This document shows, piece by piece, positions 41,676 through 64,000 of a DNA stretch of 64,000 bases. Made by a program: the position numbers and the translations under genes. The notes beneath the pieces are model-generated. The model searched no databases and had not been told where the DNA came from. It worked only from the letters and a program-made list of their open reading frames with translations. The stretch covers positions 5,680,608 to 5,744,607 of the forward strand of contig NC_054569.1 of NCBI RefSeq assembly GCF_017654505.1. Direction: 5' to 3'. Positions within the stretch are counted from its first letter, which is position 1. Each line of letters starts with the position of its first letter. The DNA is from Polyodon spathula (lineage: Eukaryota; Chordata; Actinopteri; Acipenseriformes; Polyodontidae).

Positions 41676-43075
41676 TCTCCCCCCTTTTAGCTTAGATTAT
41701 CTTTCCACCATACAAGGGTTATATTCTTTATTATTAATAATTTTTACAAAATTGCCCCACCCCCCCAAAGATTCAAACATTGAAAGATGAATTCTTCTCT
41801 GGAGGTCAGGGTAGACCACCTGTCCCTCAGTGCTGCCGAGGGGATTATTCTGCCCCATTTTCCAACTCTGACTTTGCATTTTTGCTGAGTCTAGTGTCCA
41901 TTTTATTTACAGGTTCATGCGGAACGGTGGTTTTGAAATTCTCCCAGATTGGGTGACAATTCCTGCATGTGAGCTTTGAAGTCCCCTTGCTACCGCAGGG
42001 ATGACACGAATCTGGGACCGGTTCCTGCGAAGATTTCCTGTTGATGTGTTGATCGCGTATGATCTTGGAGTTCCTGCAGAGCCAACAGCTGTACCTTCTG
42101 TGGGCATGTTTTGGATCCATACACACTGTCCCTGGACAAGATCCGGTCGGTACCGAGCTCTGTGACGACGGTTGTAGTTTTCAGCTTGAGCTTCTTTTAA
42201 TTCTCTATCCTTCTTCTTGAAGGTGTCGAGATCAGGCCAAGCTGGTTTCAGTTGTTGTGGAGAGACCAGTAAGGGGGTTCTGATCTTCCGGCCCATTAGC
42301 AGTTGGGCTGGTGAAACACTATGTGTCATTGGTGTTGATCTGTAGGCCATGAGAGCTTAATGTGGATCTCCCTCTTTCTTTAGTAAGGTCTTCACTGTCC
42401 TCGCCGCTCTCTCTGCTTCTCCGTTACTCTAAAGATGCCGGGGACTACTAGTAGTGTGTACAAAATCATAGTCCTGTGCAAAGTGTGCAAATTCTGCAGC
42501 TGCAAACTGCAAACTAACGTCTCTGGCTCTCCATGTCTAAGCGGTTGATGACTTGTATGGCTGATGTGGAAGGAAGATTAGCAACCTCTGTAGCATGAAT
42601 AGTAATCCACCACTACAATATATGTGGCATTATTCCAGTGGAATAAGTCAGCAGCCACATGTTGCCATGGCCTCTCCGACAACTTCGCAGGCATCAAAGG
42701 TTCTGTTCGACTCGGTGCCTCTTTCGCACAGATTTTGCAGTGTTTAATCATGTCTGTTTTGACAGACCTGGCTACCAGATGGATTGCTGTGCTCTTGCTA
42801 AGCATTTAGTGATCTCTTGGTGTCCTTGATGAAGTTTCTCTACAATGTCGGCTCGCATATTTTCTGGAATGACAAGCCTTTAGCCTTTTAACAGCAAGCC
42901 CTCTGTAACAAGTATGGCTGACCTGGCTTGCCAATACTGTAGAAAGCGTTCATGGACTGCTCTTCTGTTTGGCCAACCCGTCTCTGTCAACCTCCGCAGT
43001 TGCTTGCAGATAGTATCGCTGTCCTGCGCCTGTTGTATTTATTTCAGTTTGGTAAGTTGGTTAGAAAATGGTCCA
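41676..43075 (-). mobile_element. Ty3/gypsy retrotransposon pol remnant (integrase)
   Basis: Read on minus from 43075: an H2C2-like zinc region (EKLHQGHQEITKCLARA, then HCKICAKEAPSRTEPLMPAK), then LSERPWQHVAADLFHW and YIVVVDYYS with the first catalytic Asp. After a degraded middle (frame shifts at 42360-42570) it continues with MAYRSTPMTHSVSPAQLLMG, YNRRHRARYRPDLVQGQCVW and RSYAINTSTGNLRRNRSQI, the integrase C-terminal region. Internal stops and shifts make it inactive. Only the 3' half of pol remains, and no gag or protease is seen. Confidence 0.8.
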
Positions 43076-43189
43076 CTAGTAAACCCCCTAGTGGAAATGT
43101 TATTTCATTCTAATTCAACACACAAATAGCATTAACTAAAGTTACTGCACTCAACTAAAAGGTGAGGTTCCTGTATTTTTGCAGACACT

Positions 43190-43583
43190 AAAATGCCCAG
43201 TTCACCACTCCCGGGAGATGTACAGCCCGGGGGGACAGAAAGTGTCTCTATGCCAGATCAGCAGCCGAAAGTCTACGCGGTGTAACCCTGGGGACTGAAG
43301 CCCTCCCTGGTGTTTCACGTACGCAGACAAGGAGGTGTTGGCTGTGGAGCACAGGGAGGAAATGTTGCAGCGTGAGGTGAACCGCTTTCAGCTCTAGTGC
43401 GTTTATGTACAGGATGTCCAGCGACCCGACCAGGATCTTCCGACTCCTCTGCCTGTACAGACCGCCCCCCAACCGGAGTTGGATGCGTCTGTCATCACCA
43501 CTTGACGGTTGTAAATCACTCCCATCCTTACACCTTCGCTCAGGTGAGGGGCTTGCCTCCACCAGCGTAGTGCTTTCCAGCAT
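43190..43583 (-). mobile_element. DIRS copy 2: RNase H region (minus)
   Basis: Read on minus: NALELKAVHLTLQHFLPV corresponds to LELQAVFLALQRFLPV of copy 1. After a stop, HFLSPRAVHLPGVVNWA matches the DIRS RNase H end (LRAVHIPGxxN). The element is cut off here, so the tyrosine recombinase is missing. Confidence 0.7.
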
Positions 43584-43599
43584 AGGCGAGACACAGACA

Positions 43600-44430
43600 G
43601 TCGACGGTGTCTGTCACGCTTGGGGTGCAGCTGAAAGATATTGAGCCATGCTTGAAGCGGAGACCCAGGTAGACCGTATTTTGTGTAATTGGCTTTTTGC
43701 ATCGTTGAGGGCGAGACCCAGCCTCGACAGATGCTCCGTCACAATCAATGTGTCCGCCACTGCTCCTTCCTGGGACTGGGAACAAATCAACCAATCATCC
43801 AGGTAGCGGATCACCCCGATGGCAGCATGGAAAACTCAAAAGACGCTCCCCTGAAAGGCAAAGCGGAGACATTTCCTGTGCGCTGGACGGATAGAAATGT
43901 GAAAATACATGTCCTTCAGGTCCACTGTTGGAAACCAGTTGCCCGGCGGGACAGACTGGAGGATGTGGCGATGTGTGACCATCTGGAACCTCCTCTCCCT
44001 CAAGAACCCATTGAGGTGTCTGAGGTCAAGGATGGGGCAAAGGCCACCGTCCTATTTTGGCACCAAGAAGTATCTTGAATAGAACCCCTCTCTTTGAGAG
44101 ACGTGTTCTACGAGACAGATGGCTTGTTTTTGAAGCAGTGTCTCTACTTGTTGTCTGAGAGCCAAGACCTGGAGAGGGTCGTTCACGGATGTGACCGTGA
44201 CCCCACGAAAGGGAGGAGGTCCCGAGTGGAATTGCAATGCGTAACCGGTGTGTACGGTGGCAAGCACCCAGGAGTCTGAGCTGCAATTGCCCCAGTATTG
44301 CAGCTGGTGTTGTGCTGCTGAGGCTGGGGCTGCCTTGGAGGCTGCCTGGGGCGGTTCCGTTGGAACTGTCTCCCTGGGGCCCCATGTCCGGCATCCGTCC
44401 TTGCTGACGGCCCCATGTGTTAGCTGCCAC
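43600..44430 (-). mobile_element. DIRS copy 2: reverse transcriptase (minus)
   Basis: Frames on minus contain RTRLSKRGVLFKILLGAK with GRWPLPHP (RT N-terminal blocks), then MIRYLDDWLICSQSQEGAVA, which carries the YxDD catalytic motif, and TEHLSRLGLALNDAKSQL, which matches copy 1 (TEHLVRLGLTINNAKSRL). Frame shifts and stops separate the pieces. This region is exactly what copy 1 has lost. Confidence 0.78.
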
Positions 44431-44499
44431 GGAAGCCTGAAGGTGGTGCCTCAGGTCACCCCGTGGGGATTGGAACAGTCCGGGTTACCATAGTAACTG

Positions 44500-45839
44500 C
44501 CGGACGTCATTGCCTCCCCATCACCTCACCTGAGACCGCTACAGCTGACTACGCGCCACCACCAAGCCTGCCAGGATTCTGCCACGGGCTTACCCTTGGA
44601 AACCTGAAATCTGTAATAAACTGCCCAAGACCGGGCGCCGCTCTGAAGCTAGCGGCTTGGGAAGGGTTTCAGAGCACAGCATGCTGTGCAGGTAGGCTTA
44701 GGCTGTCAAGAGGCCTCCTGTGTTTGCAAGGCGTGTCACCTGCGCTTCAGCAGCGTAAGCCTTTTTTAGGTGGGCTTCAGTGATCCTGCATTGGACGTTA
44801 GGGCATAAAGGATCCCTGGACAGACCTCCTGCTGGCGGGGCTCGCAGTAGGGCCGCTGTGGTGGAGTCCACCGGAGAGACCTGTGCCTGCACCTTCCATA
44901 GAGACAAGTGCGGCCGTGCTTTTGGACACGCTGGGCACTGAGGCCGGGTGTTGCCAGGATGATTTGACCAGAAAGTCCGGGAACACCGGAAAAGGCTGAG
45001 GGGTCAACGTCTGCGCTGGTCTGAATACAGACCTGTGCTGTTCAGAGACTGCCTTCCATTGAATCTGGAGGGAGTTAGCGGCCCGCTCCATAAGCACCCG
45101 AACCAAGTTCAAGGATGCTGGAACCTCAGGCTCTGAGGCAAGCTCAGAGCTGGGGACAGTTTCTTGGGTCAGGTCTGACTCTTGAGTCTCTTCCCGTCGG
45201 AAGGACTCCTCATCCTAGGAAGCCACTAACGAAAGCGTGTCCTGTTCCTCCTCGCACATGACCATGTCCTGGAGCGACCTCCGGCGGAGCTGGGCTCTGC
45301 TCCTGGGCAGGCGCTGGTAATGGAGCTGGGGCAGGCGCAGGGGAGAGAGCCTGCTGTCTGGTCAAGTGCTCGAGTATTTGGGCCATCTGACCCTTTTACT
45401 CAGCAATGTCCCTCGCCTGATCCACGTTCCTCGCTCTCTTTCTACCCCTCAAGGGAGATCTAGAGTGGTAGCGGGACCAACGGGCTGGAGCCTGTGCGCA
45501 AGGTATACTCTGCACTGGGCTTAAGGGCAGGTGCAGGGGGGAGACCTGGGATCCTGAGGCCGAAGACGGCTCGCCTGTGAACTGCACCATTCTATTCTGC
45601 AAGGTCTTTTCCTAGGATCCGGTGCAAATAGTGCAGAACGTCCTATCTGCCAAATCAGCAGAAACGTGCTCTGTGACCAGGCACCTGACACACACAGTGT
45701 GTTTGTCCTGCGGGGGCAAATTCTGCCTGCAGGACGTGCACGGGTGAAAGCCTGACATTTGAGGCCGATAACGGCGAAGCAACGAGGCATCGAGGCTATC
45801 AGCACCGAGGCACCGATGCACAGAGCTTACAAACCTCAA
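44500..45839 (-). mobile_element. DIRS copy 2: gag-like region (minus)
   Basis: On minus from 45839, CTSCRQNLPPQDKHTVCVRC and LVTEH repeat the Cys/His pattern of copy 1 (5800-5880). An Arg/Ser-rich segment (WSRYHSRSPLRGRKRARN) and a Pro/Ala-rich low-complexity segment follow in other frames. Several frame shifts are present. Confidence 0.65.
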
Positions 45840-46276
45840 AGAGACGAGACATCGAGCCTATGAGAACCGAGGCACCGATGCACAGAGCTTACAAACCTCA
45901 AAGAGACGAGACATCGAGGCTATGAGCACCGAGGCACCGATGCACAGAGCTTACAAACCTCAAAGAGGCGAGGGGTCGAGGCTATGAGCACCGAGGCACC
46001 GATGCACAGAGCTTACAAACCTCAAAGAGACGAGACATCGAGGCTATGAGCACCGAGGCACCGATGCACAGAGCTTACAAACCTCGAAGAGGCGAGACAT
46101 CGAGGCTATGAGCACCGAGGCACCGATGCACAGAGCTTACAAACCTCAAAGAGGCGAGACATCGAGGCTATGAGCACCGAGGCACCGATGCACAGAGCTT
46201 ACAAACCTCAAAGAGGCGAGGGGTCGAGGCTATGAGCACCGAGGCACCGATGCACAGAGCTTACAAACCTCAAAGC
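45783..46276. repeat. 62-bp minisatellite, about 8 copies, at DIRS copy 2 gag start
   Basis: The 62-bp unit contains CGAGGCTATGAGCACCGAGG and GCACAGAGCTTACAAACCTC; unit starts at 45845 and 45907 fix the period. It overlaps and precedes the gag start, in the same place where copy 1 has a 42-bp array. Beyond 46276 degenerate CACCGAGGC-type sequence continues to about 46590. Confidence 0.92.
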
Positions 46277-47235
46277 GGTGAGGTGTTGTCCTCGAGGCAC
46301 TGAGGGTGTTGAAGCACCGAGGCACTGGTGCAGCGTGGCACCAAACGCGCCGCTGCACAGAGCTCAAAAAGGCCTTGAGGTGTTGAAGCGCCAAGACGTA
46401 TAGTCCTCGAGGCACCGAGGATGCCAGAGCACCGAGGCATGAAGTCACCGATGTCGGGGAGCACTTGAACATCAAGGGTGCCGAAACACAGAGGCTCTGA
46501 AGCACTGAGGACCTAAGGGTACCACGGGCGTCGAGGCCTAGACACTGGGGCGCAGAAGCACCGAGCACCAAGAAACAAGGGCAAAGCACCAAGGTACTGA
46601 GCTGTGTGTCTGAGTCTGGGTTGCTTGCAGTCACACAACCAGGAACAGAGAGCATAGCTTGCAAAGGTGTGGAGCGTAATGTACAGACAGCTGCAGTGCA
46701 GCCACACACCCAGTACAGTGTGAAGCTTGCAGTGGAGTGGAGCACCTCAGATGGCGTTTGGATCGCGTGCAGCACACGGCCAGTGCAGCGCGTAGGGTTC
46801 AGTGGGGTGGCACAGCCTGCAGACCTGGAGAAGGGAGAAAAAAAGACTGAAGGAAAAACACAATTTTTTTCTTTTTTTCTACATACCTACACACCGCTTT
46901 ATGGGTGAGTGGTTCAATGTGCTTAGTCTGCTCAACAATAGGGCCAGCTATACCGGACCTAATGGAGGATGCACAGGGTTGTAGTTTATTTATTTTAACT
47001 GCAAGGCAGTAGCACACAGACACTCAACAGCAAGCTGGAGTGTGAGGATTATTTATTTTAACTGCAAGGCAGTAATGAAAAAACAATAGCAATAAAATTG
47101 CAAGGGAACTACAGAGAGAGAAAAAGCTCTTAGGAGAGTCAATCACACAACTGGAAGAGGTTAGTTTTGATACTCGCCCTATCTACCTGTTCGTGAAAGG
47201 CAAAAGAGACTGAATTCTCAGTGCAGTGACTACTA
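46277..47235 (-). mobile_element. DIRS copy 2: 5' leader region
   Basis: Contains degenerate CACCGAGGCA-type repeats to about 46590 and then unique sequence leading to the terminal repeat. A minus frame (46775-46230) reads Cys/Ser/Val-Pro-Arg-rich low-complexity protein and is probably not a real gene. Confidence 0.5.
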
Positions 47236-47375
47236 CCTCAGGAGGCGGGACCGAGGACTTCACTCCACGGAGGGGCCTATCGGCAGCTTTGATATGAAAG
47301 GCTCAGTAAATACCTCACAAGCGGGCATATCCCAAAAGTGTTGTTTTGGCGTCATCTTCCAATTGAAAGGGAACG
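47236..47375 (+). repeat. DIRS terminal repeat (right end of copy 2)
   Basis: Matches 8198-8340 in the same + orientation (CCTCAGGAGGCGGGACCGAG, GGGCCTATCGGCAGCTTTGA), although copy 2 codes on minus. This supports inverted terminal repeats. Confidence 0.7.
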
Positions 47376-47599
47376 GACATGCGCTCAGTAGAATACCATG
47401 TGTGAGTGCAGAGCGAGTCAACGGCAGGACGGCACACAAAGAGACGCGACGGGCAAGAGCTCCGTTAAACTCAGTGTTAATTTGTTTTAATGGTTTCTAT
47501 ACGACATGCTGCTCAAGAAGAGGCTGAAAATGCGTCAGAAGCTTCAGTGAACATGTTTTCTATTGAAATGGTTGTAGATTCATTTGCATTACAGTTTGA

Positions 47600-47752
47600 T
47601 TGCTATGTATTTGTGTTTTGATATAGTTGAAATGTATTTGTGTTTTGATATAGTTGAAATGTATTTGTGTTTTGATATAGTTGAAATGTATTTGTGTTTT
47701 GATATAGTTGAAATGTATTTGCGTTTTGATATAATTTAAATGTATTTGTGCA
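47600..47752. repeat. 27-bp minisatellite, about 6 copies
   Basis: Unit GAAATGTATTTGTGTTTTGA then TATAGTT, lying between DIRS copy 2 and gene B. The 9-codon periodic frame on minus is an artefact. Confidence 0.9.
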
Positions 47753-48048
47753 ATCGTTTTAAATAGTTGCATTCAGTGGTGTCGTGCTATATTTAGACGT
47801 GAGGGGTCGCTATTCTCTACACTGCGTTTTCATGGAAAATATAATTTATAGAAATGTGCTGTTTATTATGCACACGTTGATGTCGTTTATTCCATATATT
47901 GTGTTTGTTTTAACTATTATTATTTATTTATTAATGTTTAGTTTTTTCAAATTTTCAAATACTTATGAATGGAAATCAAATATATACCAGTAATAGTAAA
48001 TAAATTATATTAAAAATCAGTTTCGGAATTATTATTATTATTATTATT

Positions 48049-48103
<55 letters not shown>

Positions 48104-48399
48104 TATTCGTGTATTTATTTATTGAAAGTGGCGTCAGTATTGCACTCCTCAGCTCGCGTGTTTATGCTGTTTAATCTCACTCTCATGTAAAATAGTGTTT
48201 TTATTCACCCCGGATAGTGATTGTGGTTTGATAAATCTGCACTTCGTGGCTCTCGTGTTCCTGACAGGCTTCCCACGCCGTATAGAAACCCCGCTGCTGT
48301 GAAGCTTGATCGCTGCTTTCCTGCAAAAATGCTAACTTTCAAAACAACACAATCCAGCTTCACTTCAGAGACACAAACCTGAACAAAACTATTCACCCG
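47753..48399. other. AT-rich upstream DNA of gene B with (ATT)n/(AAT)n palindrome
   Basis: A (TTA/ATT) run turns into a (TAA/AAT) run at about 48030-48102, forming a self-complementary microsatellite. From about 48277 the sequence aligns with the gene A upstream region. Confidence 0.7.
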
Positions 48400-48619
48400 G
48401 ATACTGCTGATGCGCGCTTCCCATTGGCTGGACCACGCTCGCTTAGCCAATCACAAAATTCCAGACTGAGAGAGTTTCTGATAAGCGGTGTGATCGGTTC
48501 GTGGTTTGCAAAACGTAGAAGAATTGTATTAAAAATATTAAATATCCATTTCACAAGCAACCCGGTTGTTTATAAGCGAGTGTGGTGTTGAATACCCTGC
48601 TCTGTGGAGACTATCGGAG
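48400..48619 (+). promoter_or_regulatory. Proximal promoter of MHC class I gene B
   Basis: Inverted CCAAT (ATTGG 48423-48427), CCAAT (48447-48451) and TATA-like TTTATAAG (48569-48576) are conserved with gene A. The stretch that holds the ISRE-like site in A is replaced here (GGTTCGTGGTTTGCAAAACG, about 48494-48513), and the GGAATTCC palindrome is changed to AAAATTCC. Interferon responsiveness may therefore differ between the two genes. Confidence 0.55.
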
Positions 48620-63122
<14,503 letters not shown>

Positions 63123-63207
63123 ACAACTGGGCTTCATCTTTTACACTTCATTGTGTCTGATATTACCACACAGAGCGATCACACAAACCAGTAGACGACA
63201 ATGTCCT

Positions 63208-63703
63208 TGTGACAGGGCGAGGAGCCCTGTACAGGATTGTTTGTTTATTTCTAGACGGGTATCTCCCCTCCGCCCCTGTGTCTCAGTTGTGTTGTGTTTG
63301 TGATTTATTTATTTGTAAATGTTTTGACGGCGTAGTTTTTGTGTTGCACCGTGGATGGGAAGCCTCATGCACATTAGAAACCCGTGCAGAATGTGGCCGA
63401 GGGATTATCAGATAATTGATAGCTGGTTAATCCCTTGGTCACTAATATAAAAGCCTGCAGCTCTCCCTGCTCTGGGGGGTGTTCAGAGGATCTGCACAGA
63501 CTCACCTGTGTGCTTAGTTTTGTGTTTGTGATTTTGTGTTTGAATTGTAATTGTTGCTCTGTGAGCAGTGTGTTTTTGCACTGCAGTGCTGTGTTTGAAT
63601 TGTAATTGTTGCTCTGTGAGCAGTGTGTTTTTGCACTGCAGTGCTGTGTTTGGTTTCTTCCTGCATTCTGGCTTGACGTCACCACATCAAGTCCCCTGTC
63701 ACA
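63208..63703. mobile_element. TIR element TGTGACAGGG...CCCTGTCACA (~496 bp) in gene B 3' flank
   Basis: Begins TGTGACAGGGCGAGGAGCCC and ends AGTCCCCTGTCACA, with inverted ends of about 10 bases. A ~58-bp internal tandem duplication (TGTTTGAATTGTAATTGTTG...) lies at 63536-63650. It interrupts the 3' flank shared with gene A (homology stops at about 63197). No transposase is encoded. Confidence 0.65.
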
Positions 63704-63801
63704 GTCATGTGTTATTATTTTACTGAAGCTGTGCAACTATGAGTTTGAGATGTACAGATGATGATAACTTTTTAGTGTACCTGTAGTATCTCAGTAAATA
63801 A

Positions 63802-63805
63802 ATAA

Positions 63806-63885
<80 letters not shown>

Positions 63886-63890
63886 TATAT
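63802..63890. repeat. (TA)n microsatellite
   Basis: About 40 TA dinucleotides, preceded by (AAAT)n. Confidence 0.95.
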
Positions 63891-63892
63891 AT

Positions 63893-64000
63893 TGTGACAG
63901 GGCAGGGAGCCTTGCGCACGGGAAATGTGTGTTTGTGGCAGGGAGAGGGTTAAAATCTCCCTGTCAAACTAAATGAAGTATTGCATTCTTTTATTATCCC
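63893..64000 (+). mobile_element. Start of another TGTGACAGGG-family element (cut by window end)
   Basis: TGTGACAGGGCAGGGAGCCT is close to the left end at 63208. It directly follows the (TA)n run and continues past the window. Confidence 0.5.

Noticed and set aside
47784..47993. Hydrophobic 69-codon frame
   Set aside because: Composition effect of AT-rich DNA (Phe/Ile/Leu); no support for a gene.

Overview
This is eukaryotic, vertebrate DNA: multi-exon genes with GT/AG introns, CR1-type LINEs, a DIRS tyrosine-recombinase element, a Ty3/gypsy remnant, TTAGGG-type repeats and very many minisatellites. The class I sequences and transposon mix suggest a ray-finned fish. The abundant CR1-like LINE with a TTCTTATG octamer tail would fit a sturgeon/paddlefish-type or other non-teleost lineage, but the species assignment is inference. 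There are no bacterial-style genes, operons, rRNA, tRNA or CRISPR arrays.

The only host protein-coding genes I can support are two tandem, same-strand MHC class I heavy-chain genes. Gene A runs 11444-35851 (exons 11444-11498, 23055-23315, 24551-24823, 32690-32977, 33918-34028, 34886-34931, 35809-35851). Gene B runs 48620-63122 (exons 48620-48674, 53506-53766, 57866-58138, 60320-60607, 61969-62079, 62297-62342, 63080-63122). In each, the exons encode signal peptide, alpha1, alpha2, Ig-like alpha3, transmembrane segment and two cytoplasmic pieces. All junctions are phase-compatible. Both genes add up to 1077 coding bases (358 aa plus stop) with identical exon lengths, so both look intact. By hand alignment alpha1 and alpha2 are only about 66-68% identical between A and B, while alpha3 is about 92% identical and the TM and tail are nearly identical. 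Several peptide-anchor positions are non-canonical, so these may be non-classical class I molecules.

Layout: 1-9.6 kb is upstream of gene A and holds a LINE 3' end, minisatellites of 53, 25 and 55 bp, and a DIRS element on + with a tandem array upstream of its gag. At 9.6-11.2 kb a LINE sits in the proximal promoter of gene A. At 11.4-36.1 kb gene A's 11.5-kb intron 1 is filled by arrays (98 bp x6, 43 bp x~91, a 0.9-kb A-free GT-rich block, 51 bp x~18, 37/39 bp x~14) plus a LINE; intron 2 holds another 43-bp array and a short telomere-like run; intron 3 holds a 48-bp x~47 array and a LINE carrying a nested TIR element. At 36-48.4 kb lie a foldback element, a nearly full-length CR1 LINE with esterase ORF1 on minus, a Ty3/gypsy pol remnant, and a second DIRS element on minus. 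At 48.4-63.2 kb is gene B, whose intron 1 has a 65-bp array split by a LINE and whose intron 2 has 58-bp and 39-bp arrays and an LTR-like block. At 63.2-64 kb are TIR elements of a TGTGACAGGG family.

The two genes form a segmental duplication: promoters, exons and introns 3-6 align. Gene B therefore acts as an empty-site control for insertions in A, and both copies show how single intron monomers expanded into different minisatellites. No certain new molecular system is visible. The most notable biology is the divergent class I pair embedded in an extraordinary density of tandem repeats and lineage-specific transposon insertions, including one in a promoter.
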